DNA of 64,000 nt from Lithodes maja. Its lineage: Eukaryota; Arthropoda; Malacostraca; Decapoda; Lithodidae. The notes beneath the pieces were generated by a model that made no database searches, was not told where the DNA came from, and worked only from the letters and a program-made list of their open reading frames with translations. The position numbers and the translations under genes were made by a program. The stretch is from NCBI GenBank assembly GCA_037953745.1, contig JBAKBP010000768.1, positions 46,001 to 110,000 on the forward strand, written 5' to 3'. Below, one piece after another: positions 34,021 through 45,744 of this stretch. Within the stretch, counting starts at the first letter, position 1. Every line of letters starts with the position of its first letter.

Positions 34021-34740
34021 CACCCTTCTCCTTGATCCTCTCCAGCATTTCCTGGTACTTGGTCAGCAACTCCTCAGTCCTGCATCTCCATATGTCATTG
34101 GAACCCAGGTTGACGAAGATGATGGGGTCCTCCCCACCCACTTCTAGGACACCATCCATCTTCTCTGCCACCCTCCCGACTCCGGCTCCAGGTTGGCAGA
34201 CAACTTTACTAACATGAGTGTTAGTAGCCCCGTCAAGGTACACCTAACCATTGAATCACCGACAACGAACTTAGCTTTTTACCGTTGTCGGCGTGTAGCA
34301 GGAGTTGTTGCAGCAACAGCAGCAGACTCCCCCCCCCCCCCCCTCCCCTCTCACTGCCTCGATGATCGCCACTTCCTCGCCATCACTCTCATCAGCCAAG
34401 GTGCTGAAGTTGTTGTGGGTCTTGAGTGACTGCCTTTTCAGCTTGCAGGCCGTTGCACTTGTTGACACCACTTTCCAAGGGGCTTCACGTTCCCTGGGAA
34501 CACTTCCGGTAGCCTCACACTTCTTCTCCGCCATAGCTAGTCTCAAGGCCAAATTTTCATCTTTGAGACACTGAATCTCCTGCTCCACACTCTCCAGTCT
34601 TTCTTGCAAAGCAAGACAAAGCTGGAGAGTATGGGAGGAGACAGCAGACTCATCAACAACAGCCATCATTAAGAAAGTTCACTAGGACCTCACTAAGGGT
34701 AAAGGGTAAACACTAGCGGTCACTGGGGACATCCGCACTG
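34021..34740 (-). mobile_element. CR1-like element, fragment 1 of 4 (5' end and ORF1)
   Basis: The 5' part of the element interrupted by all the nested insertions. The left edge is the copy 2b insertion site. The right edge is uncertain, about 34.74 kb, where sequence resembling bases 1007-1130 begins. Confidence 0.75.
34025..34669 (-). pseudogene. CR1-like ORF1: coiled coil plus SGNH esterase N-terminal half
   Basis: Starts at an ATG near 34669/34666. A leucine-heptad helix ('LQERLESVEQEIQCLKDEN', about residues 20-50) is followed by a basic/Ser region, then a C-run at about 34328-34345 that gives a Gly-rich stretch. The esterase begins with 'FVVGDSMVR' near 34250-34270 (GDS nucleophile block), and 'FVNLGSNDIW' near 34090-34115 (Asn block). 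A frameshift lies between them near 34250. The last catalytic block is at 24865-25115. Such ORF1 proteins bind element RNA and carry a lipid-esterase-like domain of uncertain role. Confidence 0.8.
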
Positions 34741-35700
34741 GTCAAGGGTCAGAGGGCAACAGACACCTCTTAGCTCTCTGTATTATGGGGGGTATAGATA
34801 TATAACTGTGCCACATAGATATTGATTGTATCATTTACCATTTTTTACTTGTTACTTATTAACATACTAACCCCGCATGATGACTGACCTACTAACCGTA
34901 GAATAATAAGGAAATCGCCACCTCACACAATTTATTTTTCCCTAAACCATGCATTGCATAATCAAGCCTCTTTTCCTTTTCTAGCCTCCCTCCACACGCC
35001 TTCTACACGCCTCGTCAAGACACTTCCTTCTCGGAGTACAGTTCACATGATCCTATATTTTTATTCCTTGCAACCAGGCAGGCGACAGCTATGCATGCAT
35101 GGACGACGACCTGATCACCCCACGGAAGCGCCAATGCCTTGCATCACGGGCTCGCCCCAGGTGCGTAGCCAACACAGTCTATCACCATGATAATGATAAT
35201 TGCACTGCCGCCTGATTACGCATGCCTACTTTATTGACCACTATAAATCTGTATTTTCTTTCTCTAGATATCTCTCCCTTGTCCACACGTGGTCTACGTG
35301 GGTATTTGCACCCTAACCCAGGTGGGCCGACAACAACAAATTAACTCGGCCATCAAGCCGTGTCCAGTCCAGAGGGACTCCTACCTGCGCCGCCCTCCTC
35401 GACCCCGGTATACGGGACCACCAGGGCAACCGCGCCTAACCACCACCTGTATACACGTGCCAACACCTGTGAGGTATTACAGGACTTGTTATTCAATCTC
35501 ACCAAGACCTACAGGTACCAGAGAACTGTTCACTTACCTTTCTTCCCCTTGTTCCCCTTCTTTTTAAAAGTAACCTACTTATCAAGTCAAACGATTAACC
35601 ACTGACCCTCCTGGCCGAGGTGCTCCTCCCCTCGCCGCCGACAACAACAAGGCGACGGGTCCCTTGTTTGCCATACCACCTGCCATTAACTATTCTTATA
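34741..35700. other. Unassigned sequence
   Basis: Bases about 34745-34850 resemble 1007-1130 at the other end of the CR1-like element (shared 'cacctctta.ctctctgtattatg.ggg' and 'agatatat'). Beyond that I see no gene or known repeat. Confidence 0.35.
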
Positions 35701-37193
35701 TGTCGGTGTGTGAACTAACACTTATCTAATTCAGAACATTGGGAACGAAGGGCCAGATTGCCAGATGTTGACCCCACAGCCCTGCACAGCCGCCCTGGCC
35801 CTGAATGGGAAGGACCCATCAGCCCCCGGCCCGGACAACACCGAGTCACCCTGCCATATATAAACCACAAGAGGAGGAGAGTGGGCAGTTTTAAAACATA
35901 GCTTTTTGCCGAGCGGGACGTCGCTCTGTTGGAAGACTGTTTCACTCCCCTGTTAGTAACCGACCGGCACCCCGCAAGCTGAACACCAGGAGCTGATATA
36001 TTATATTCCTGGGCCTGTGTTAACCGTGGTAGATCACAGGTAAATATAGGGACCTAAGAGAAATATATGTATCGCCACATAATTTATGCACTTGGGTTGA
36101 TTAAACCTCTCGTCATGGATCAGAGACAGTTAAGCAAGGTTTGTGCAGACCCAATGCTTACGTTTGTCCGATGAGACGATACCCTGGCCTCAGCCCAGAA
36201 GCAGACCATTTAAGATCCATAGGAGAGACCCTGAACTAAACTTCATCACCAGTCAACCAACCCATCTGTAACTTCTTCACAAAACTGGACCCCCTGGACG
36301 GCCCCCTGGAGCAGCCGACAAGCCCCCGACGACACCAGATTCAAGAGGAGAAGAAGATAACCTGATCAGGCACAATTTCCTATTATAATATCAGTGTATA
36401 GATACCGTGTTACTAAACCGTTGTATTGTCTGTGTTCACCTTTGAGTTATTTGCTAACTATAAAGAGATTTCGAGTTGATCCTAGAGTCCCCTGTTTTGC
36501 CAGAGATTCGTTATAGTAAAATATATTACGAGATAATTACCGCGACAGTATTTACCCCCAGCCACGACACAAGTTACACTTAAATTGAGTGTTGGTATAG
36601 ATATTCTGTGATCCCATAAACAAGGGATAGGTCGTGAAGTATAATTTAATCTCAGTGACGAATTCCCATCCGTGCATTAACAATTAAGAGTATGCATAAA
36701 TAATTGCCTACTTGACTCTGCTAGATCGTGTAAAGTCGAACCTCAACGTTAGCCCCCACTTAATCGAATAACTAGAACCTTAGGCCTAAAGCAACGTTCG
36801 GTATCAGACATTGTGTAAATTAAATCAGTGCCCCCTTCAAGTGACTTTCTTATCGCTTCTTATCATGTCCGTATCGGAAGAATAATGCCCGAGACTCGGA
36901 AGTGGCAGTGCATACTCTAATCCAGATCCACGATTGTGCTCGGAGAATAGATAGACCAAGTTCTTCCTACTGACTTTACTACTCTTATCCATATTCTCCA
37001 AAGTGAATTGACTCGTTTTCTATACCGCGAGTGTGTTAAGTGAAATAAAGCTGTATTACAAATCACATTCCAAGATTCTATTCATGTGTTCTGTTGACCC
37101 CTCACATGTATGTATAATTATGAAACCGGATATTCCAGTCTTGCAGAACTCACCTACGCAATAGTTAATCCTGAATAAAACCAGGGCATAACA
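35701..37193 (+). repeat. Possible solo LTR
   Basis: A TG...CA-bounded stretch (TGTCGGTG... to ...GGGCATAACA) with a good TATA-like motif TATATAAA at 35857-35864, a GT-rich splice-donor-like 'CACAGGTAAATA' near 36037, and AATAAA at 37172-37177 just before the end. No partner LTR, primer site or pol is seen, and I could not find a convincing target duplication. It could equally be other regulatory or repeat sequence. Confidence 0.3.
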
Positions 37194-37730
37194 ATTATAA
37201 TTATTATTATTATTTGTTTTATTTTTACTTCTCCCCAGTGCATCTGCGTATGTACTTAAATGGGAAATTAGGCACCTCACGGTCGCCAGAGGTCGGATAT
37301 GATCTCGTAGTTAAGATAGATTAAGCATTGTACTGTACAAAGGTTAAGACAAACTTTAATTATTATGTGTTATGTTTTACACATACAAAAACATACACTC
37401 CTAAGTAAACGCACACGCACACTTCTCACACACACTTCTACATAAACACACATACACTCCTAAGGAAACACATAACACACACCTCTCTCACACACACACA
37501 CACACACATACTGTAACTAACCACTCACCCTATATATTCTTCATATGCTCTCGACTGTCTATATGGTTAACATTATATAACCAATTATATGTATCCGAAG
37601 AGATATCCTTCAATACACACGGTAACTACTCACACTATATACTCTTCATTTGGTATATGTTTAAGATTATAAAGTCAATATTAGGTCATAGAACGAATTA
37701 TTTATTTACATGTTAGCTACAAATTCCTCT
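37194..37730. repeat. Low-complexity stretch: (ATT)n, (CA)n
   Basis: (ATT)n at about 37196-37216 and CA-rich clusters at about 37405-37510, including a pure (CA)n at 37490-37507. No gene is seen. Confidence 0.6.
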
Positions 37731-38375
37731 CTTTGTCTTCACCTCTCCATCCTCGTCTCCCAATAATATCCTCTCCTTGTTTTCACCTTTCCATCATCTT
37801 CTCCCAATTCCTCTCCTTGTTCTCACCTTTCCATCATCGTCTCCGAATTCCTCTCCTTGTTCTCACCTGTCCATCCTCTTCTCCCAATTCCTCTCCTTGT
37901 TCTCACCTTTCCATCCTCTTCTCCCAATTCCTCTCCTTGTTCTGACCTTTCCATCATCTTCTCCCAATTCCTCTCCTTGTTCTCACCTTTCCATCATCTT
38001 CTTCCAATTCCTCTCCTTGTTCTCACCTTTCCATCATCTTCTCCCAATTCCTCTCCTTGTTCTGACCTTTCCATCCTCTTCTCCCAATTCCTCTCCTTGT
38101 TCTCACCTTTCCATCCTCTTCTCCCAATTCCTCTCCTTGTTCTGACCTTTCCATCATCTTCTCCCAATTCCTCTCCTTGTTCTCACCTTTCCATCCTCTT
38201 CTCCCAATTCCTCTCCTTGTTCTGACCTTTCCATCATCTTCTCCCAATTCCTCTCCTTGTTCTCACCTTTCCATCATCTTCTCCCAATTCCTCTCCTTGT
38301 TCTCACCTTGCCATCCTCTTCTCCCAATTCTTCTCCTTGTTTTCACCTCTCCATCCTGTTCTCCCAATTGATCTC
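37730..38375. repeat. 40-bp minisatellite, about 16 units
   Basis: A tandem array with a 40-bp period; each unit contains CCAATTCCTCTCCTTGTTCT then (C/G)ACCTTTCCATC(C/A)TCTTCTC. Two variable sites (CTCACC/CTGACC and ATCCTC/ATCATC) alternate along the array, so some longer-order arrangement exists. It creates long open frames with a 40-residue period, which are by-products. The outer units are more diverged than the central ones, as usual for arrays that expand and contract internally. Confidence 0.92.
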
Positions 38376-38743
38376 CTTCTCCTCGCTTCTTATGCTTTTC
38401 CTAGTCTGCTCTAATATCCCATAATATCTACATATTTCGGCAGAATATTGTTCCGTCCGAAGGGCGGCAATTCCCTAATAGTGACGTAGGTTCGTTATCG
38501 CTAGCCCGGAAAATTCGTCACCTGAATAGGAAGAAAGTTCTCATAATAAACAGATTATAAGTCTTCCATCCTAGTTTCCTGTCCTTTGCACCCTCATTTC
38601 CTTTTCCCTGTCCTCTTATATCATTAGTTGTTGTCCTCTCCCCAGCGGTCTACCTTAAACCAGGGATCCACCTGCGATTATCTGGAAACCCTGTTCACCT
38701 GACCATCACCGGGGTTAACCATTAGCGTGATCCTAATGCATCT

Positions 38744-38806
38744 ATCTCGCTCTCTCTCTCTCCCTCTCTTTCTCTCTCTCTCTCTCTCTTTCTCTTTTTC
38801 TCTCTC
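38744..38806. repeat. (TC)n microsatellite
   Basis: An interrupted pyrimidine tract of TCTC units. Confidence 0.85.
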
Positions 38807-38967
38807 TCGTGTCAATGTTCCTTGTTCTTGCCTACGATATACTAAAGCTAGAACTGCTGGACCAAATAAGCTACAACACTGCAGCATACCTATACTGCTT
38901 TACAATCTGTAAGTTTTTAAATCCCATTAAAGACTCTTCAGAATTTCATGAGTGGCGTATCTCTTTG

Positions 38968-39272
<305 letters not shown>

Positions 39273-39369
39273 ACACATATTTCATGCTTCTAAGCATCGC
39301 TTTGCATTTCAACCCTAATATAAACAAACATAATTATATACACCACAAATGTTAATATCAGTTTCATTA

Positions 39370-39728
39370 CTTCTATTTTGTCCATTACTCTCACCCACAG
39401 CTCAGACATAAAGTGCAGTATTATTACTTACATATTCTAGAAGTCAATTATTTAGCTATATTATCTGTATCTTTAATAATACTAATAATTTAATCAATCA
39501 CTTTACAACTCCTAATATTCCTTTTGTAAGTACGCTATGACCCCATTAGTCACCCACAGTTCAGAAAAGGGCCGTGTTAAAACTTGCCCTACTTATTATT
39601 GATCAAGCCTACAATAACAGGCACCATCATTAATAGCACCAAAGAACCTAAATTCCTTTGATGTGTTCACTATTACTCTTTATTTTCTCCCACAGTTCAG
39701 GAAAGTGTAGTATTGAAGCCTATATGTT
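39370..39728. repeat. Degenerate repeat of about 150 bp, three copies
   Basis: The phrase 'cacccacagttcag' or a close variant occurs near 39392, 39550 and 39690, each preceded by a T-rich run and followed by 'aaa.tg.agtatt'-like sequence. The similarity is weak and may be chance outside the core. Confidence 0.35.
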
Positions 39729-40562
39729 AAGGGGAGATGGGTCGCTTTCTGGTACCCCTTCTGTCTCATGCTTAGCCTCATAAGTTTCCAGATTTTAAGA
39801 CGTTCGGCCGTGATTTTAAGACCTTTCGTCCCATGTTATTGTTAATATTAAGACTTTTTGTGTTATTTAAGTGTCGATTTGTTCCTGGCGAGCGATAGCG
39901 AGCCTGTAATTTAAGAGAAACCGGCCTTCTGCTGGGAAATATTCCTATCGAAAAATGTACAAATATATCTTGAAGGAGGGTCTTAGGCGGGTGTTTTTAT
40001 ACGTGTGATGGAGGTCTAGGGAGGAAACTAAAAACAGTTTAAAAGATACATTAATGAGCAAATAAAGACGGACAATCATCCCTGCATAAGTGTTATCCTG
40101 CCCGGCCATAACTGATTCACCTCCCTTCCCCAATTCAACAACACTATAGTCTGTTCAATTATCTAGGCAGCAGATCAATACCCCAAACCTCTATAACTCA
40201 AAAGGGTCAAGATTTCCGGCCTAATTATAATGAACAGACTATATATTTTAAGCCCCCACAAAACCTTAAGGGGGAGGTGGCTGCTCTTTTCTGGACCCCC
40301 TTTTCCCTTATGGGTAGCGCCATTAGTTTTGAGATTTTAAGATGTTCGCCCCATTAGGTCTAGTTGTCTATTTAATGACCTTTCGCCCCATTTATTTGTC
40401 AATTTTGTAGACCTTTTCTGCCATCTAGGTGTTATTTTTTTCTTGGCGAGCGATAGCGAGCATGTAATTGTGGAGGGACCGATTTTGTTTACAAATGTAT
40501 CTTGAATGGGGTCTAGGGGGTGTATTTTAAGATTAATGGAGGACTAGCGAGGAAACTGAACA

Positions 40563-40566
<4 letters not shown>
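39729..40566. repeat. Diverged direct duplication (about 300-bp unit, offset about 530-540)
   Basis: Two copies, about 39729-40035 and 40267-40560. Shared blocks: 'taaggggga.gtgg', 'gattttaaga.gttcg', 'TGGCGAGCGATAGCGAGC' (near 39885 and 40443), 'acaaat.tatcttgaa' and 'gaggaaact'. Not coding. Probably an old repeat family; a (TA)n tract follows the second copy. Confidence 0.7.
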
Positions 40567-40657
<91 letters not shown>

Positions 40658-40662
40658 ATATA
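40567..40662. repeat. (TA)n microsatellite
   Basis: An almost pure TA repeat ending just upstream of the 5'-truncated RT copy. Confidence 0.9.
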
Positions 40663-42480
40663 ATTCAGATAATTCAGATGTTCTAAGCAATATCACCGTT
40701 ACAGAGAGAGAAGTATTGAATTGTTTAGATAAACTCAAGGTAATTAAAACGCCTGGACCTGATACAATCTCGCCTAGAGTTCTAAAGGAAGCTAAGGATG
40801 AGCTCTCCAAACCACTGACATTAGTATTCAATAAATCCTTGCAGTCTGGAACTATGCCTGATCAGTGGAGGCTAGCCAACGTAACACCGATATTCAAAAA
40901 AGGCAGCAAATCCCTACCCAGTAACTATCGTCCAATTAGCTTAACCTCAGTTGTATGTAAAATGCTAGAAACGGTCATAAGAGACAGACTCGTAAATCAC
41001 TTAGAGGAAAATAACATACTTAAAGATACTCAACACGGCTTTCGTAAAAAACGTTCCTGTTTAACAAACCTCTTAGACTTCTTCCACGATATCCTCAACC
41101 TCTATGATGAGAGTAAAGCTGTAGATATTATATATCTTGATTTTCAAAAGGCCTTTGACAAAGTTCCCCACAAACGTTTACTGCTAAAACTAAAAGCTCA
41201 TGGAATACAAGACGGTATGTTGAAATGGATAGAAAATTGGCTCAGCGACAGAAAGCAAAGAGCAGTCATAAACGGTAAGGCATCTAAATGGACCAATGTA
41301 AGTAGCGGGGTACCCCAGGGATCGGTACTAGGACCAATTCTCTTTCTAATTTACATCAACGACATAGATGAGGGTCTCACCTGTACAATCTCAAAATTTG
41401 CTGACGATACAAAAATTGCAAATAGCGTACTCTCAAAAGATCAAGTTGACGATATGCAACACAATCTAGATAAATTGTCAAATTGGGCCCAAATTTGGCA
41501 AATGAGTTTCAATGCGGATAAATGTAAAGTACTACATATCGGATACCTAAATGAGAAAGCAAACTATTCGATGAATGGCACTCAGTTTAAGAATGTAAAC
41601 AGAGAAACCGATCTGGGAGTAACAACATCGAGTAACCTAAAACCGAGTCAACAATGTTCAGAAGTTGTTAAGAAGGCAAACAAAATAATTGGCTTTATAG
41701 GCAGGTCATTTGAGCATAAATCCAAAGACGTTATCCTAACCCTTTACAATTCCTTAGTCCGCCCTCTTCTGGAATACTGCATTCAATGCTGGTGCCCTTA
41801 TTACCAAAAAGACATAAACAAGCTAGAACGAGTTCAATGTAGAGTTACCAAAATGATACCTAGCCTAAAGAACAAACCATACGAAGAGCATCTTAGAGAA
41901 TTAAATCAATTTCCTTTAACCCAGCGCAGATTAAGAGGTGACTTAATTCAAGTGTTCAAAATCATCAAAGGCATCGACAATATGAACTGTAGTAAGTACT
42001 TCACTATCGACCAATCTAATTACACGCGGGGAAACGGTTGCAAAATTATTGGTAAATCTTTTAACTCACACGAATCTAAGAATTTCTTCTTCAATCGAGT
42101 TGTCAACTTGTGGAATGGGCTTCCCCGAGACGTTATAGACTGCAGCACCGATGATTCATTTAAACTCCGCCTAGACAAATATCTCGCATCAAACCCGCGA
42201 CTGACTGCGTTTGTATATGAATAACTTTATTTTATCCTCCCCTCAGTTACTAACCCATATGTCCCCTACTAACTTCCTAGTCCTGCCACGGACATTAGTT
42301 CCAGGGCAGTAGTTCCCTTTCCAATGTTCCCTTACCCACTCTAAACCACTGTGTGGACACTTGATCCTCAGTGTTTTGGAGGACAAGCAGCCTAGAAGGG
42401 TCACTAGACCTGTTGTTGCTTGATTTCCTTTGTACTCCTTTGTATATATATATATATATATATAAATAAGTAAATAAAGA
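40663..42480 (+). mobile_element. CR1-like non-LTR element, 5'-truncated copy
   Basis: Starts within the RT region directly after the (TA)n tract and runs through a 3' UTR to an octamer-like end 'CCTTTGTACTCCTTTGTA' at about 42427-42445, followed by a short (TA)n. Same general lineage as the CR1-like element at 1.2-34.7 kb, but not the same subfamily judging by many amino-acid differences and a different 3' end. Confidence 0.8.
40674..42224 (+). pseudogene. CR1-like reverse transcriptase, 5'-truncated but open
   Basis: An uninterrupted frame of over 500 codons; the first ATG is at 40716. Motifs in order: 'KTPGPDTISPRVLKEAKDE', 'NVTPIFKKGSKSLPSNYRPI', 'QHGFRKKRSCLTNLLDFF', 'IIYLDFQKAFDKVPH' (first Asp), 'SGVPQGSVLGPILFLIYIND', 'SKFADDTKIA' (FADD active site), 'LVRPLLEYCIQCWCPYY' and 'LERVQCRVTKM', ending 'RVVNLWNGLPRDVID' and a short tail. 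The endonuclease and ORF1 are absent. The open RT suggests a relatively young insertion. It serves as the intact reference for the broken RT at 21.2-21.8 and 1.4-2.5 kb. Confidence 0.9.
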
Positions 42481-42535
42481 GACCAAACAATAACCACAAA
42501 CCCCCTAATGTTCCTTTCATATGTTCTAAATTACT

Positions 42536-43000
42536 CACTAGCAGGGGTACCCGGCGTTGCCCGGGTTTAAATTCTACTACCATAATCACCATCATCAATC
42601 ACTACTACCACAATCATCACAATACTACTACTACCATAATCACCGGCCTCGACCTCCCAGTGCCTTATTAAACGGCGACCTCGATTTCGGCCGCTAAATG
42701 ACCTCCGATTTTGGATCTGACCTCATTCGTACCCCCATTCTGGGGGGCTGCGAACAACTTTCGTTTCATACACCTTTTCGATCAGAGGCCTCCTTCTGCC
42801 CCAAACGGCAATTTTTTCAATTTTTTTAAATTTTTGTTTCAATTTCGGCCTCGAAACGACCTCCGATCGTGGCCTCGCCCCCTCTATGACCTGACCCAGG
42901 TCAATTGACACCCACATGCAAAGTTTCAGCTCCCCAGGTCAAAAACTGCGGCCGCCTATTAAGAACACACACACAGACAACCGTAAATATTATATAGATT
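42536..43000 (+). repeat. Dispersed repeat with 'CCCGGCGTTGCCCGGGT' head
   Basis: Begins 'ACTAGCAGGGGTACCCGGCGTTGCCCGGGT', written here as a motif at 42536-42566. Contains a CCA/TCA-rich stretch and 'ttcggcc.cgaaacgacctccgat' blocks (two related copies near 42680 and 42845), and ends in 'CATGCAAAGTTTCAGCTCC', 'AAAAACTGCGGCCGCC', then (AC)n. I recall this head and tail from repeats in several crustacean and other invertebrate genomes. Class unknown, possibly the 3' end of a non-LTR element. Confidence 0.5.
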
Positions 43001-43869
43001 TCTTCCCCCCCACTGTTCAGTATAGTGGTAGTGTGATGTGTTAGTTGTATTGGCGGGGATATTGGCCCAAACTGAGGTATGTGTTTTACTACCAAATATT
43101 CCTTTACCGACCACTGCTATAAACCAGCAGAGGTTATTGACACGAATCGGAGGGAAAAACACACACACACGCATACACACACACACGGGTGGGTATACAT
43201 GGACGACCAAACACATGCATATATAGAAGCAATAACTGTTCATGCCTACAGTGGGCCTTACATACTTTGTCTTTCTTTTATATACACTGAGCCGGTACAG
43301 TCCTGAGCACTAAAAGCTGCTGCACCCATTTCAATCAATATCAAACATTCAAGAGAGAAAACATTTGTTTTTCTATATCCTAAATACTACCTTAAGTGCA
43401 TTATTTACTACAGACACGATTAAAATCACCTCAGTGTGATATTCATGAATAATCACAATAATTCCAAAATAGCGAGTCTTAGGAAGATAATAACTGGTTT
43501 TAGATTCGTTTTGTAATTACTAAAAAAGAAAGTACATTACGAAAAATTACTCACTGACATGTAGCTATAGGATTCGCATGTGTACTACAGAGTCCTCATT
43601 AGTTTACCAGTGTGTGTACAAACCCTTAAGACTGAGAATAGTGCTGCAGCATATCAAACCAATTGTTAATTTTTTCATAAAAGCACCAAAATTGGTACAC
43701 ATGTAGAAAAATGTATTCCGAACAATTCTAGATATGGAGCCACTCGAGATTGTACCTTGGTCAGCTTTGGCGGCCATTTTCCAAAAATGGCCGCCATTCT
43801 ACTTTAACAACATGGGATATCTGTCATTGTTATTCGTTTTGTAGGTTTCTTAGAGGTGATAAATACTCC
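43001..43869. other. Unassigned sequence with (CA)n
   Basis: A short (CA)n near 43155-43185. Otherwise I see no gene. The final part, before 43870, may include upstream sequence of the gene remnant that follows. Confidence 0.4.
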
Positions 43870-45744
43870 ATGTGACGTGCATATCATAAGCACAGCACCA
43901 GTGCAGAAGATGACCAGCCTCCCAAGGACTTCAAAGACTGGTGCCATGAGAAAGAGAAGAGCTATCCCCAGTTTTTGTACTGGGCAACAGTCCTGGATCT
44001 GGAATTCTCCATCCTAATCTACGTGCGATCTGTGAGAGAGGCAAATTTCAGCATGTACCTGGATGCTCTAACTGACATAGTCCCGTGGTTCTTTGCACTG
44101 GACCATACACACTATGCCCGGTGGATACCGGTCCATCTGCGTGACATGGCAGAACTTCCACAACAGCACCCAGAGATCTACAATGAGTTCAAAGCAGGCC
44201 ACTTCACAGTGCAACCAAGAGGGCATTCTCATCAATTCCTCTTGACCAAGCGCACGAACAGAATAATGCCCGTGTCAAGGGTGACGGAGGTGCCGTTGGT
44301 CTTACAGATAATCCCAGTGCTCTGAGGCGCTGGATGGTCACCGGACCCGAGGTGGCCAGAGTTATCATGGAGTTTGAGGAGGCGAACATGTATCGAAACG
44401 CCAATGAGAAGACAGGTCACCATGAAGATACACCAAGTGCACAGAAAGCATTTGCCAAAGATATACGATCGCTTGCGGCTGTCATTGAAGAGCTGGGGAA
44501 TCCCTTCGAGGAGGATAGTCAAGATTTGCTGGTCCTAGACACCAGGGATATTGCTGATCCTGCAGTGATTGAAACAGTTCGCACTGTCAAGCAGATTGGA
44601 CAAAAAAAGTTTGAGGCATACTCAAATAATTGCCTCATAGACAGAACCAACGCTATTGACGAACCTATGAAGAAGAACAAGCTCCACCTATTCGGAACGC
44701 ACAGAAGACCAAAAGTGCCCAAAGGAAAGGAAGCATCTATGAAGAATGATATGGCCTTATTTGCAAGGCTCTACATCGGCTGCCAGAACCGCGATGGGAA
44801 CCTGGACGAATTCTTCCGTCATGAAAATCAAGCATGTCCTCCCGCGTTATCTGATGCAGGCAAGCTACACCTGGGTACCAAAAGCCAGTTGCTGGAGTGC
44901 CTTGAAGGCCTTGTTGAAGCTCAGTCTGATGCACCTGCTGTCACTTCTGTTGTCCTTGATGGTGCCGTCATCGTGCAGATGTTGAAGCCTGGCACTGCCA
45001 AGACATTTCAAGAATATGCCCACCAAGTCTTCATCCCTTACGTCAAAGGGCAACTGCGTCGTGCTTCACGTCTCGACCTCATTTGGGATAGCTACAAAGA
45101 TAGCTCCTTGAAGACAGCGACAAGGGAAAAACGAGGAAAAGGGGTGCGACGGAGCGTGGTGAGCACCACAGCCATACCAGGAAACTGGCAGAGTTTCCTA
45201 CGTGTCGACGCAAACAAAGTGGAGCTCTTCACCTTCCTGTCCGATGTGCTGGTGCAGTCCTTCCATGACGAGGCAAAGGAGCTGGTAGTCACTTATGGGG
45301 AAGCAGTGATCTGCCTTCCAAGGCAGGAAGATGAAAGCTCACTGGCTCCATCCAGTCATGAAGAGGCGGACACTCACATCATGCTGCATGTGGCCCATGC
45401 TGCACAACATGACCACCGTCGGATTCAAGTTCGAAACGTAGACACCGTCGTCGTCGTCTTGGCGGTGATGGTAACCCAGGCACTACGATGCGTGGATGAA
45501 CTCTGGATTGCCTTTGGGACGGGCAAGAACTACCGCTACATCCCTGCCCATGAAATAGCTGCCTCCCTCGGCCCACAGAAGGCACGTGCCCTCGCTGTCT
45601 TCCACGCCATGACCGGATGTGACACGGTATCAGCATTCGTGGGGCATGGCAAGAAATCTGCCTGGGCCACATGGAACTCTTTTCCAGACCTGACAGATTC
45701 CTTGGTCACCCTGACCACCACGCCAGTCAACATCCAGGATGACA
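43870..45744 (+). pseudogene. Uncharacterised multicopy-family protein with PIN/FEN-like motif pattern, main part
   Basis: The frame is readable from about 43912 ('DDQPPKDFKDW') through 'LYWATVLDLEFSILIYVRS' and 'DHTHYARWIPVHL'. A frameshift near 44215-44235 moves it to the frame of 'DQAHEQNNARVKGDGGA' and 'LRRWMVTGPEVARVI', and then about 470 residues stay open. The C-terminal domain has 'SSHEEADTHIMLH', 'RNVDTVVVVLAV', 'LWIAFGTGKNYRYIP' and 'HAMTGCDTVSAFVGHGKK'. The spaced E-A-D, D-T(D/V), G-C-D and G-x-GK blocks resemble the acidic-site layout of PIN/FEN nucleases (inference). From memory, similar proteins occur in many copies in cnidarian and other invertebrate genomes as uncharacterised proteins. 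A SINE splits the gene at 45745. The true start is not visible and exons may be missing upstream. Confidence 0.65.

Noticed and set aside
35289..35605. Possible small exons at 35.3-35.6 kb
   Set aside because: Two overlapping frames of similar length without motifs or convincing splice sites.
37777..38225. 122-residue frames with a 40-residue repeat
   Set aside because: By-product of the 40-bp minisatellite; three frames are open equally, as expected when the unit length is not a multiple of three and lacks stops.
37730..38375. CRISPR-like array
   Set aside because: Units are contiguous with no unique spacers, and the context is eukaryotic.
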